Made by a program: the position numbers and the translations under genes
NCBI GenBank assembly: GCA_029783825.1
Contig: JAREIK010001323.1
Location: 124,001-188,000, forward strand
From: Sapria himalayana
Lineage: Eukaryota > Streptophyta > Magnoliopsida > Malpighiales > Rafflesiaceae
Direction of reading: 5' to 3'
DNA length: 64,000 nt
The notes under the pieces: model-generated
What the model saw: the letters and a program-made list of their open reading frames with translations, nothing else
What the model was told of the DNA's origin: nothing
The model's database searches: none
Part shown: positions 53,049-64,000 of the stretch, piece after piece
How the letters are laid out: every line of letters starts with the position of its first letter
How positions within the stretch are numbered: the stretch's first letter is position 1

Positions 53049-53345
53049 GTAGAGGTATCAAGTGTGTCAAGCGATCTGGACACAACATGAGGTTTGACCC
53101 AAGTGTCAAGCGACCTAGACACAACATACGGCTTGACCCAAAATTGTTATGCTTGGACCAATATGGTACAAGCATGAGCCATGGTTCAAAATAGTTATGT
53201 CGAACCTGGCATGACATGAGGCATGGCCCAAAATAGACATGCTTGGCCAGGTACTAGCCACATGTCTGGGCCAATGGCATGGTCCACGAGCATGGTAGGT
53301 TTGTAATTCGGTATGGGTCATGGGTAATGGTCATGGTCTCCTCAT
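53049..53345. repeat. Repeat-rich segment with hAT-like left end and 40-bp tandem units
   Basis: Starts TAGAGGTATCAAGTGTGTCAAG, similar to the left end of the hAT-like copies. Two 40-bp units (53063 and 53103, GTGTCAAGCGA(T/C)CT...TTGACCCA) follow, then repeated ATGG/CATGGCCC words. No matching right end was found, so it is perhaps a broken, mutated family member. Confidence 0.4.
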
Positions 53346-53639
53346 GAGTTATGGGTCATAGTAGGACCGAAAAAAAAAACCTAACATCTCGGCATGATAG
53401 CTACCCATTATGTTTATGTAATTGGTCATGACAAAGAGAGAAACATGTTGTGCCTGTCGATGTTGTTGGTAAAAATAAAAAAAAAACTTGTTTTTTAGTA
53501 TTATTTGTAAAAGTCAGAATTCATTTCAATGTGTTTATAGCTACATAAATACATATTATAATATGCATTTATAATATATACAACACTAACTGTCAATATA
53601 TGTAAACACACTTATATAAAGTCTCGGATTGCTATCAAG

Positions 53640-53852
53640 ATACACACACACACACACAATGGTATCTTGGTGTGTATATATATAGGTTTGCTGCACACAA
53701 ATTACTATGTCTATATATATATATATATATGTTAATGTATATTGGTGCTTATATTGGTTTATATATATGTTTCTATATAAGATTATATAAATTTATATAA
53801 TTATATATGCATTTATATAATTATATGTCTAGATATATACATATATAATTAT

Positions 53853-53890
<38 letters not shown>
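53640..53890. repeat. CA and TA microsatellites
   Basis: (CA) at 53643-53659 and 53855-53887, with TATATA runs and ATATAATTATAT words between them. Confidence 0.93.
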
Positions 53891-53892
<2 letters not shown>

Positions 53893-54019
53893 GTTAAAAA
53901 AATGAAGTTAGTTTTCATTTTTTTTTGTAAAATAACTATTGATTTCAAACATTCATTGTATAGTTCGAAAATCACTATTACCCAAAAAAAAATTCAATTT
54001 TATTGTTAGATGCCGACCC

Positions 54020-54358
54020 GTACAAATGGAGGGGCAAAATTGGGTTTCCATTTTATAGTGGACTAAAATCTAAATATTGTATATTTCATTATATTTTTTT
54101 TAAATTGCCAAAATTTGAGGCAAGTTTTAGTAAATATTTGTTAGTTTGTGTATTAAAACAAAATTTGTGGTATATTAAAAATGAAATTTAATATTTCTTC
54201 ATGCTAATCAGGGATATTTATGTTTAGATGTAAAGGTTATAAAATTTTTTAAAAAAATTCCTACAATTTTAATATTAAAAAAAATATGCCAAAATATAAA
54301 ATATTTACTTGTAGCTACAATGAAAATCAAAAACCCAATTTTGCCCCCTCCATAAAAA
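54020..54358. repeat. Foldback element with GGAGGGGCAAAATTGGG ends
   Basis: ATGGAGGGGCAAAATTGGGTTT (54026) and its near complement AAACCCAATTTTGCCCCCTCCAT (54331-54353) face each other about 330 bp apart around an AT-rich core. A further related word, GTGGGGGGTAAAATGGGGT, lies at 54568. It looks like an inverted-repeat MITE. No clear target duplication was identified. Confidence 0.6.
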
Positions 54359-54505
54359 GCCATCAATTTTTTTAAAAAATAAAAAAAAAATTATTCAATT
54401 GGGGTGCAAACCATATGGAATGACAGCAGGAAATAGGGCATCAACCCATCACTTAAGGATTGTTAATTGCTCCTCAACCATCCAATTATAAGCACTAAAT
54501 CATTT
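54294..54505. repeat. About 210-bp dispersed repeat, copy 1
   Basis: Aligns with 63533-63745 by eye: AATGAAAATCAAAAACCCAA, TTTTGCCCCCTCCATAAAA, ATTCAATTGGGGT(G/A)CAAACC, ATATGGAATG(A/C)C(A/G)GCAG and ATCCAATTATAA(G/A)CACTAAA in the same order. Confidence 0.9.
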
Positions 54506-56600
54506 GATTTAATTTGATTTTTTTTTTTTTGATTTTTTTAAAATATTCACTGGCATGCAGCGGATATGTGGGGGGTAAAATGGGGTATATGCTTTTTAGT
54601 GCACCAAAACATAAATATATATTTGTATATTTTTTTAAAATATTTAAAATTTGGAGATTTTAAAAAATAATTTCTAGCTGTCACCAAAAACATAGTTTTC
54701 ATATTAATTATTGAAGTCACTAAAAAATTGTTTCAATTTTTTAATTTATTATAATAAAATGGCTTACCTTTTTTTTCCCACTGCCCTGAGTATATTGAAA
54801 GGGCTCCGATTGGAATCGTCTTACTATTTAAACAGTCGGCTGATTCTAATTATTTGATAATTTTGCTCTAAATAATTTATTGTTTCAGTTATCATTTCTG
54901 GTTATACTGATGCTTGACATGGTTTCCATTGGTATTTCTTCTATTGTATTTAATCAAATTTTATTAATTTAATTAATTCTATTAATTTTCTTAATTAATC
55001 ATATTTCTCTTTTCTAATTATTAACAATTGCATAGCATGCCCAAATATTTACAACAAATTTCATGAATCAAGCACACACCCAAATATATTTACTTATCTA
55101 ATCAACTTGATTATGTTTATTAAACTTGTTTTTAGTTTTTTTTTTATTTTGAGCTGCATTATTTCTTGCAGAAATTATATTTTAAATATTTTTCTGATCC
55201 ATCAAACTTTTATAAGATAATAGGTAATTAAATTTAATTTTTTCATTAAATTTAATTTATTCTAGGCTACAACCTTATTGGTATGGTAAAATATGTATTT
55301 ATAAAATTAATTTTAATATTATTATGACATGAATTCATGATATCAGATGAATATATCAAAATTAATAAGATTTATATTTTATATTATTTAAATACCAAGT
55401 TTTTTAATATCTATTCTTTTCGCTTCTTTTGCTCTTAAAATATTGGTAAAAGTTAGACAAATCATTTGCAAGAAGCAAAAACTGACTTATAAACATTTAA
55501 TGAGTTGACACTAGAAGTTTTTTTATGTTTTTTGACCAAATGCCGAAATCACTTTTTAAATTACTTGTCACTTAAATTTTTTTTATATGTTAATATGATA
55601 GCAAAATTTGTTGGGTTTTTTTATTCATATAAAGTCATCATAAAATATTTAATCTGGCATTTTTCTCCAACCCTTTTGAAAATTATTTTATTTTATTAAT
55701 TTTTTGTTGTTTATTTAATGTTATTTTTATTTAATAATATTATAATATATAAAATTCTCTTCAAGAAAATTATTATTTAGTTGATACAGCATATACATTA
55801 GAAATTTTATGACGCCATATCGTAATGAATGTTATTGGTAAAGTAATTTGCATAGTGATGATAAAGTCATAGGAGTAAAATAGATATTCAACTTATGTGA
55901 TGCAAGGTTAAGAAATATCATTGAACCTGTATTTGATGTTAAGGCATGTTTTTTAATATTGAAGAAAATGACACCTTATTCATATGCTACACAATTATAA
56001 ATAATCATGACATATTTCTTCCTTCATAATTTTCTTCAACAAGTCTCAGTTATATATAGATTGTTTTATGAATATGACACTAAAGAGGAATTGAAAATTG
56101 ATATTGAAAATCAAAATCAAGGCTCAAATATGAAATATTTTTTTACAACTAACGATCAATATTTCATGCATCAATTTCACGACCATATTGCAAATAAATT
56201 ATTTTAAGTGTTTAACTAACTTTTCATTTTAAATTTTATCATTGTATAAAATAAGATATCAAATACTAGTTTCAAATGTCGTTCTATTTGTTTCTCATGG
56301 TGTGAAATGTGATATTAAATAAAAGTATCAAATATTATGGCTTTAGATATTTTAAAATTTGTACTTAAATTTTCATATTTTTCTTTAAATATATATGAAT
56401 ATGCATTTGAATTAAAATATTTTAAATTTAATTAATGTTTGTGTTTTTAGCTTTTATAATGGTTATGAAATGAGATTAAATAGTGACATCAAATGTGATA
56501 TCTTTAGATATTTAAAAATATATAGTTAAAATTTCTTAATATATTAAGTTGTTGGTATGTTAATTTAATAGTATGTAAAAAACAAATAATTTAATCCTTA
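54506..56600. other. AT-rich intergenic DNA without recognised content
   Basis: No gene or transposon motif was recognised. Short open frames (55505, 56007) are AT-driven and carry no domain. Confidence 0.55.
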
Positions 56601-56619
56601 ATAGCGATAGAATATTTAA

Positions 56620-57190
56620 AAAAACAAACAACTTAATATTTAATGCAATTAAGTATCATTCAACATTAAGCTCAAAAAAAATTCTATTTAGTATTAAGTA
56701 AACAAAATAAACATCACCTAAGTATCATATGGTAGCCTAGCAGAAAGATTAATGGCCTGTTTGTCTATTGGGATGAACACTTAAAGCAATTTCTTTTAGT
56801 GTTCAGCTATTTGTTTTTCAAAAAATATAAAATTTAATGCTGAATTTTTTTAAAAAAGTTTTGAATATAAACAGTTAAAATATTTGACTTTTTTATTCAG
56901 AAAAAATCATTTTCTATCAAAATAAGAAAAAAATATATCTTTACCTAATAAGGAGGAGAACTAATAACACTCACTATTATAGATGACAACGGGAGATTTG
57001 GTACGGGACTATCTCATCTTGACATGTCTCCTTTATTTTTATTTTTTTTTTGACTTGTTATTATCTCTACTCATTACCCAATGTTAAAAAATAAACAACT
57101 TATTACTTAATACTATTAAGTATCATTTAGCATTAAACTCAAAAAAAATACTATTCAGTATTAATTAAAAAAAACAAATACTACTAAGTA
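56620..57190. repeat. Diverged repeat pair, MITE-like
   Basis: 56625-56695 and 57087-57163 share ACAACTTA(A/T)TA, TTAAGTATCATT(C/T)A(A/G)CATTAA and CTCAAAAAAAAT. TGGCCTGTTTGTCTATTGGG at 56754 between them recalls a Tourist-type end (GGCCTGTTTG). These may be remains of small Harbinger-type elements. Confidence 0.45.
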
Positions 57191-57889
57191 TGTTACATGA
57201 AATCTTTCGTCTCCTTTGATCTATGAAAAATGAAATAATACGTTTCCACATGAAATGCTTTGTTTTTCACTATTGGTCAACATTACTTGTTTTATTTTCA
57301 TTAGATGAGTTGATGGGGACACTCCTTTATAATGAGGGCACCATGGGCATACTTTTTTTAGAAGCTAGAAACTTTATTTTATTTTATTTTTATTCAATTC
57401 ATCTAATTTCTTAGTTAGTCACACATATTACATGTTTAAAATTAAAAAGTAGTAGGAACTAAAAAATAAAATATCTATGATTAAAATATATATTCCAATC
57501 TAATTACCTAAATCAAGCTGGCCCAACAAATTTCTCTCACTATCCTAGATTAGGAAACACATACAACAATAAAAAAAATAAATTTTCCTGATAACAAAAA
57601 TATAGTTAACTTATCAATAATATTTTTGTTAGTATACTCTTCCAAGTATATTAGATTTTTCTTCTAATACATCTTATATCCAATGATAATATACAATAAT
57701 GTTTTTTGACCTACTGCAAAAAGTTAAATTTGTAGATAAATATATTGTACTCTCAGTATAATGCCATATACTATATATATGTTATCACGTAGCAAGTTTG
57801 TAAAAAACTTTTTCATCCATAAAATTTATTTAAAAACTCTAGTAACTATAATGAACTTAATCTTTAGATATTATTGTACACATGTGTAG

Positions 57890-58560
57890 CTTACGTTTTC
57901 ATGACACCACTATCCATCCAAAGGTGATACATGATGCATATTTTTCGATACCAAGTATTTGATCCAACCAAGAGGGATCACCATGAAAATCAAACATAAC
58001 TCTAATTATATTTTTGATAGTATCTTTGTTCATGTTATAATTCAGGTAGTATTGCTCATAGAAGCTTGATAGTGATTACAGAATAATATCAATCTATGAA
58101 ACCATATCAATCTCAGCTCTAAGGATATTTAGTTCATTCAGAAGAATATTCATTTTGAGAACATGATCACTTACTATGGTGCTTTCAGTCATTATAGTAT
58201 TCATCAGAACTATCATTACTTTCGGACTAGCAGAACGAGTCTTATTCCAATATATGTATTTGAGATTAGACATCATGTCATATATAGTTTCCATGGGCTA
58301 ATGTCGATAGTAAAATATATTTTGATATTGAAGCCAAAATATAACATCTAGACATCGTATCACCTTTTACCTATTTTTCATAAGATTTAACTTCTTCATT
58401 AGTTTCTCCTCGATAAGGTTTATAAGGGTATCTATGAGTACAAACTTGTACTTCTCAACAGTCAAGATAATGTTATGATTTATTTTCCAGTCTATATAAT
58501 TGGTTCCAACGAATTTATTCTCTTTGAAAATGGTGACGAATGGGTTGTAATATATATTTC
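57890..58560 (-). mobile_element. Fossil Copia gag
   Basis: Minus-strand translation from about 58535 has NKFVGTNYIDWKINHNIILT, then RCLDVIF-like sequence. The open frame 58294-58094 (METIYDMMSNLKYIY, MTESTIVSDHVLKMNILLNE) is next, then YYLNYNMNKDT (about 58030). This is a gag of the LNGxNYxxWxxNLxIVL type in correct order. Stops and small shifts divide it. Confidence 0.8.
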
Positions 58561-60420
58561 AAAAAAAATTACCATGAGATTATCAAGTTGAGTCAAGTTG
58601 TGTGAATAGTTGTATTACAAGAAAGAAAAATCATTTTATATTACAAATAAACAAAGAGATATCCATTTGTATGAATATTGTTTCAGATTTTAATGAATTT
58701 TTAGAATTAAAACATCATTAAAAATTACACATTTATATTTATAGATAAAGCATAATTAAAAATAAAATAATTGAATATTATTTAATAGGATCATAAACAA
58801 AAGGAAAAAATAACTCCCAAAAAACATAATATAAACTTTCATATTTTATTTGATGGGAGAACGTATTCTACTATGGTATCCAACTCGAATTGGATGAGAG
58901 CATACATTTTTTTTTATATTTTTTCTATAGTTTGGATTATGTTGAGGTTCTTGAGCTCTAGGCTTGAACACAAATCATATTTGGTTTAAGTTAATAAATG
59001 TATGAGATGCAACATTTTGAGTCCACTTGAGTAAAAGAACCTAGCATGAGAAAAAACTCAAGATGAAATAAAAGTATTATTAGGTTTTGATCAAGCTAGG
59101 GATAAAGTTTTCTCTGGCTTAGATTGGACCTATGTTGACAAATTTGAACCCGAACTAAAACCATGTTGGGTTTGGGCCTAAATTTTGGGCAACCAAAAGC
59201 AAACCCGAACCCAATAAAAATCATTAGATTTTTGTTTCATACATATCTATCATATTCAGATTTAATAAAGTTTTGATATGCATCTTTTTAGAGCATCATT
59301 TTTTTTTTCAAAAATTATAAGTTACAACACATCTATCACAAACAATCTAGCAGGCCTAAGACAGAAATATGTGGATAAAAAAAGAGTTGAGTGCAATGTA
59401 AAACTTACTTATCATAATATGATAGATGGAAGTGAAATATAAATAAGTTTCATGGATCATGGTCTAGTTACTAGCAGTTCATATATATAAACTAATAATT
59501 TATTAATTTTATAAATTTATATTATTGGAAATTTAAATAATTAATAATTTTTTTTATATTTTATTTTTATAAAATCAAGATATTAATGTGTCACATCACA
59601 TAGTTCATCTCTCTTATATTTAAATATAAAATATCACAAATATATTTAATTTTTTTTTTAAAATTTTTTATTCATGCAATATAACTTATTAATCAACTTG
59701 ACGTCTAGACCCAATCCGATCCAACTCAAGAATAAAATTCAAATTTCATTCTTTTAAATTGAGTTAAATTATAAGTTGAATAGATCAAATTGAAACTAAT
59801 GTAGGATGAGATCTTGGGTTGATATTTTTGAATTTGATTTGATATTGGGTTGGCTGAAAACAAAACAAAGAAAATAATATTAAAAAATGAAAATAAAAAA
59901 ATAAAATAAAAAATAAAATAAAAAATACAATAAAAAAATATATTAAAATTAATATAAAAAATAATTTTAAAAACATACAAAAAAATAATGTCCTCACAAA
60001 TTTCAAGTCAATAGTATGTGACATTAGTGTCAAAGATGAATTATAATTTTAGTGAGAGTTTTATTTTGGTGGATCAACACAAGATATTTGATTTTTTGTG
60101 CACCAAACTTTTTATAATTAAAAAAACACTAAATTCTAAAATAATTAAGTTTTGGTGCACTAAAATTTATCAACCCAATTTTGACCTCCAAAATTTGAAA
60201 AATAAAATAAAATTACATTTAATAAATTTGGAAATTCTTGTTGGAAATGGAGAAACCAAATAATGATGTACAGGAGACATGGTGAAAGTCGAACCAGTGT
60301 ATTCCACTTATAAAAATCACAATTATTTTAGAATTTTGTATACTTTATTTTGATTTGAAATAAAAATGCTCTTGTGATTTTCGGTCTGCCCCAAGCAAAG
60401 TAATTGGAACTATCATTTAA
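58561..60420. other. AT-rich intergenic DNA without recognised gene
   Basis: Has a stretch with GGGTTTGGGC and AACCCGAACCC words (59145-59215), and an (AAAAT)-rich run at 59880-59960. No coding motif was seen. Confidence 0.55.
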
Positions 60421-60429
60421 TATACATCA

Positions 60430-60600
60430 TATTTAAGTTGTGTTGTGATCTTGTTGATCCCACATCACTCCCAAATGAGGTCTCAGAGTGGTTTATAAGC
60501 ATAGTGCACGTCATCATTCTAAGATGTGGCCTAGTTTGATATGCTACATCATCATTGATTATTCTCATTTACTAATTGATGCAACACACATCAAATTACT
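60430..60600. repeat. LTR-like piece (GATCCCACATC motif)
   Basis: TTGATCCCACATCACTCCC followed by GTGGTTTATAAGC is the form taken by many short plant LTRs. No partner LTR was found. Tentative. Confidence 0.3.
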
Positions 60601-60639
60601 AAATTGTTTCTCTTTTAAGTATGAATAAATTTGTTGTAA

Positions 60640-61740
60640 TCATTTCTCCCTTGATGACCACAAGTGTGCATCTCATATTCTTTATCATCTCATTCTCAAT
60701 ATAAGTTTTATATCCAAGACTATCTATTTGTCTTAAAGATAATAGATTTTTCTTCAAATCAATCATATGTCATACCTTTTGAATGGTATGAAATATACCA
60801 TCAAATATTTTTATTTTGATAGTATAGATACTAACAATCTTTAAAGCATGATCATGACCCATGTGCATAGAACCTCCTAAGATTGGTTCATATTTTTTAA
60901 ACCAATCTTTTTGAGATGTCATGATCCACGAAGCTACTGTGTCTAGCAACCACGCACCAACAAATTACTTTTTGCTTTCAATTGTTATTGCCACCTTATT
61001 GTATAAGATGTTTCCATCATCATTGATACTTGTAATATTTCTTTGAGTAGTCAATAACTCATCATCTTTACTCTTTTTCTTAACCCAACAATCTCTTTTG
61101 GAGTGCCATTCCTTACCATAATTATTGCACTTAATATTTTTCTTACTTCTTAATTTTGATCTACCATAATTCTAACTCCCATTAAGGTCATGCTTCATTG
61201 ATCTCCCTCGTATCACCGTCAATGCTTCTACTTATTGTACATTTATGTATCTGTCCTCCTTATTTTTGCATATGCTCTCTTTTTCTAAGATGATTAAGAA
61301 AATATTATTGAAGAATATACTATCTATAAGAATATCATTCATCATGTTGATGATGAGTTGTTCATATAATCATGTAAACTTTGATGTAAAATTTCAGCGC
61401 GTTTAATTTCTTCTATTTTATGACCCAACATAGTAAGTTGTAAAAATAAAGTATTCAAACTATTGATATAATTAGTTTCCATTACAGATTCCATCATTCA
61501 AATAGTATTAAGTCTACTTTTTAAGAAAATTTTATGGTGAAGTGACATTGCCTTGTATAATTTTATGATAGTATTTCAAATTTATTTTGCTACATTCTTT
61601 TCTGTCACACGTGACAATACTCAATCAACTAGTCTAAAATATAGATCGACAATCGCATTAACATATATCTCATTCTACTAATTTTTAGAAATTCCGGTGG
61701 GCCTTTTTTCAATTGTATTTTAACAATTATTCTTCCTCAA
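60640..61740 (-). mobile_element. Fossil Copia gag and protease region
   Basis: Minus-strand translation runs from gag (about 61500-61390, with LNTLFLQLTMLGHKIEE and RAEILHQSLHDY) through a basic zinc-knuckle region (about 61180-61080, decayed). It reaches the protease and downstream segment: LLDTVASWIMTSQKDWF (60955-60905), EPILGGSMHMGHDHALKIVS and NLLSLRQIDSLGYKTYIENE (about 60755-60695). Many stops. 61750-62240 resembles 43640-44060, so this and the 43-kb fossil are probably one family. Confidence 0.8.
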
Positions 61741-61749
61741 AATTTTCTT

Positions 61750-62240
61750 AATATTTATTTTTTATTATTAAAAATTACTCATATTAAATTTTTCTACTTA
61801 AATCTTTATTGTCATTTATTTCACTTTTATAGTTCATAGTAACTGAAAATAATAATAATTATTTATGTTAATACACAAAAAAACTTTCTAGGTAAGGAGA
61901 GGGTTACAAGACCCTCTTACAAACCAAAGATTTATAGGCTCTTATCACCCTTTTGATAGAATTTTCCTAAACATGCATTAACCACAAAATATACTATCTA
62001 AACCCCACCTCTAATACCACAGTTTTTAAAATAGAAACCGCAACAATAATTTGAAAATAGAAAATTCAACTCTTAACACCATAAAATAAATAAAATAATA
62101 AAAGAAATACAAGCTATAAGAGAATTGAGATTGAGAAATATTTCAATGAGGAGGAATCTCTATTTAAGAATAAAATTTGGAATTCCAAAATGAATTTCCA
62201 ATGTGGGCAATGTGATGTCCCACCTAGTCACCTACCCATA
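61750..62240 (-). repeat. LTR/leader-like sequence of the 60.6-61.7 kb Copia fossil
   Basis: Aligns loosely with 43641-44060 and lies at the 5' side of the gag fossil on the minus strand. The outer boundary is uncertain; CACCTAGTCACCTACCC near 62220 corresponds to CACTTCGCCTACCAT at 44040. Confidence 0.45.
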
Positions 62241-62310
62241 TTAATGTTACAATATACACTTACATATCTACTTGCACATATGTGTCTATATGTTTGTTTG
62301 TATGTATGTA

Positions 62311-62335
62311 TGTGTGTGTGTGTGTGTGTGTGTGT
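62311..62335. repeat. (TG)n microsatellite
   Basis: TG units preceded by TATGTATG units. Further GTGTGTG words continue to about 62520. Confidence 0.95.
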
Positions 62336-62540
62336 ATGCATGTGAAAATTAGTGTGTATACCCTTTATGTTTATATCTGCTTGTGGATACCTCTTTATGA
62401 CATCTGTATCTTTGCCTATGTGTGTGAGTCAAAATCTATGTAACTTTGTTTTTATTTGTGCCATATTATTTGTGTGTGCCATATTATTTTGTTTTCATTT
62501 GTGTGTGTCTTCCGGTGTGTATACAATTAAAAATAATTAA

Positions 62541-63532
62541 TTCCGTAAAGTAGAGTACGTAATGCATAATATTATTAACTGGTAAAAATCACAATAAAAA
62601 AATGTTGAATAAAATTAATGAAACTATATGCATTAAAACTATATGAATAAAATAAAAGTATACATATATTCCCATGAAAGTAACATACACTTTAAACACC
62701 AATTGAGAAATCTTTTTTTATTTATCTCATTAAAAATATATATACGTAGTCAAATTTTTTTATGTGATAATTTTCAAAGATATTTTACTAATTTTTTTAA
62801 TGAATTTTTGACATATTTTTTTGTATATTAATTGATATGTTTATTTATTTATTTAAATTATATATAATATACTGAATCTTCCTCGATATTCCTGATATTT
62901 TTATTTATTACTATGTAAAATTATATGCATACTACTTAAATTTCTATATTTTAAAGTTTGTTAGGTAAATGGGTTGAGTCCTGGGAGACAATCGAGTTTA
63001 AACATTGAATCATTCGATTGAGTTATTTTCATTAAAATCACTATTTATCATTTTTATTAATTTATGATACTGGACTCAGAATAATAGAAATAAAGAAATA
63101 TCTTTTAATTTGTTATTTATTATTTTATTTTATTTATTAATCTTATAATTAATTGATAAAAAATTAATTCTAATATGATTATAATGTTTATTAGTTATAA
63201 ATACTTATATATTGTTGTATATATTTCATTGAATAGACACACAGACAAGCACACACACACACACACATATAAAATCAACCTTTTACATGATTTTTTGTAA
63301 TTTGTAATACAATGTATGTAGATGACATTGAGGTTATTCTAATAAATGATAAAAAAGTATTTTAGGACATAAAGATCATACCAAGAGATAATTCAAAAGC
63401 AAAATGATGTATCCCAGTAGTGAATGAAATTTACAAAACATTTCAAATTGCACCTACTGTATCACAACTTTTCTTGTTGCATATTTCTAGGACCAAACTT
63501 TGGGATACTTTAGGCTATTTTATGTCCTCTCC
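62541..63532. other. AT-rich intergenic DNA without recognised content
   Basis: Only a (CA)n run at 63249-63267 stands out. No coding signature. Confidence 0.6.
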
Positions 63533-63745
63533 ATAAAATATTTACGTGTTGGTACAATGAAAATCAAAAACCCAATTTTGCCCCCTCCATAAAATACCAT
63601 CAAATTAAAAAGAAAATAAAGAAATTTATTCAATTGGGGTACAAACCATATGGAATGCCGGCAGTAAATATGGCATAAACCCATCACCTAAGCATTGTTA
63701 ATTACTCTTCCAACCATCCAATTATAAACACTAAATCATTTGACC
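63533..63745. repeat. About 210-bp dispersed repeat, copy 2
   Basis: Second copy of 54294-54505 in the same orientation. The facing inverted arm present at 54020 is not seen upstream here, so only part of the unit is shared. Confidence 0.9.
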
Positions 63746-63759
63746 AACACATAAGTATG

Positions 63760-64000
63760 TCTGTGTGTGTGTGTCTATATATGTACATATAAATATATAT
63801 ACATAGATAAATATATCCTAAGTATATAAATATAAATATATATATATATATTAAACATATATACAAATATACATATATATAATAAATATATATATATCCA
63901 TAAACATATATACAAATATATATACATATTTATATATATACATATATAATTAAATTATATATATATATATTTCAACTTTTTAAGAAATTATTTCATCTTT
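63760..64000. repeat. (GT)n then long TATA-rich tract
   Basis: (GT) at 63760-63773, then about 200 bp of TATATA/CATATA/AAATAT repeats up to near the window end. Confidence 0.9.

Noticed and set aside
59726..60033. Minus-strand frames rich in Phe, Ile and Tyr suggesting a membrane protein
   Set aside because: They translate an AAAAT-rich low-complexity run.
1..64000. Endogenous pararetrovirus or other viral insertion
   Set aside because: No movement-protein, coat or envelope motif was seen. All reverse transcriptase traces have Copia order, and the other LTR trace is Gypsy gag/protease.
1..64000. Organellar insertions, rRNA genes or microRNA genes
   Set aside because: No plastid, mitochondrial or rRNA sequence was recognised. 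Hairpins found belong to transposons and no convincing microRNA precursor could be argued.

Overview
The window is nuclear DNA of a flowering plant. It is very AT-rich, has long introns, carries many plant-type transposons, and contains one ordinary plant housekeeping gene. The gene's protein sequence looks monocot-like to me, but that is an impression and not a proof. No bacterial, organellar or CRISPR features were seen.

The only host gene I can support is VHA-H, the regulatory H subunit of the vacuolar proton ATPase, on the + strand. Nine exons are visible between 6042 and 36807 (6042-6144, 6214-6286, 17628-17693, 17781-17895, 17974-18135, 22491-22616, 22777-22902, 34128-34307, 36559-36807). 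They give about 399 residues and a stop at 36805-36807. The first ~50 residues must lie upstream of the window. About 1.2 kb of coding sequence is spread over nearly 31 kb. All exons join in phase except at the end of the second, where the 5' splice site appears to have lost one G.

The introns are filled by transposons, several of them nested. Upstream of the first visible exon (1-5550) is a decayed minus-strand Copia element with a hAT-like non-autonomous element inside its reverse transcriptase (1590-2149). The 11.3-kb intron (6287-17627) holds a plus-strand Copia fossil split by a pogo-like element (9499-11369), followed by a two-gene PIF/Harbinger element (about 12362-17091) whose transposase is split by a second hAT-like element (13264-13738, perfect terminal repeats and perfect 8-bp target duplication). 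The 4.4-kb intron (18136-22490) has a tRNA-derived SINE (19719-19910). The 11.2-kb intron (22903-34127) holds a near-complete Copia element with both LTRs and a 5-bp target duplication (23685-28278), a Mutator-like element (29294-29816) and a third member of the hAT-like family (30627-31215).

Downstream of VHA-H (36808-64000) no host gene was recognised. There is a Tourist-like MITE (37510-37847), and then mostly fossils: pieces of at least five Copia gag or integrase regions on both strands (41.2-42.0, 42.6-42.9, 43.1-43.6, 45.1-45.9, 57.9-58.6 and 60.6-61.7 kb), a Gypsy gag/protease piece (47.6-48.4 kb), decayed tandem repeats, a ~210-bp repeat present at 54.3 and 63.5 kb, and many microsatellites. 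Everything recognised as transposon coding sequence here is broken by stops or frameshifts, except the Copia RT/RNase H block, which is still open. The main biological interest is the nested-insertion record, the palindrome-filled hAT-like family, and the doubtful splice site in an otherwise well-preserved V-ATPase gene.
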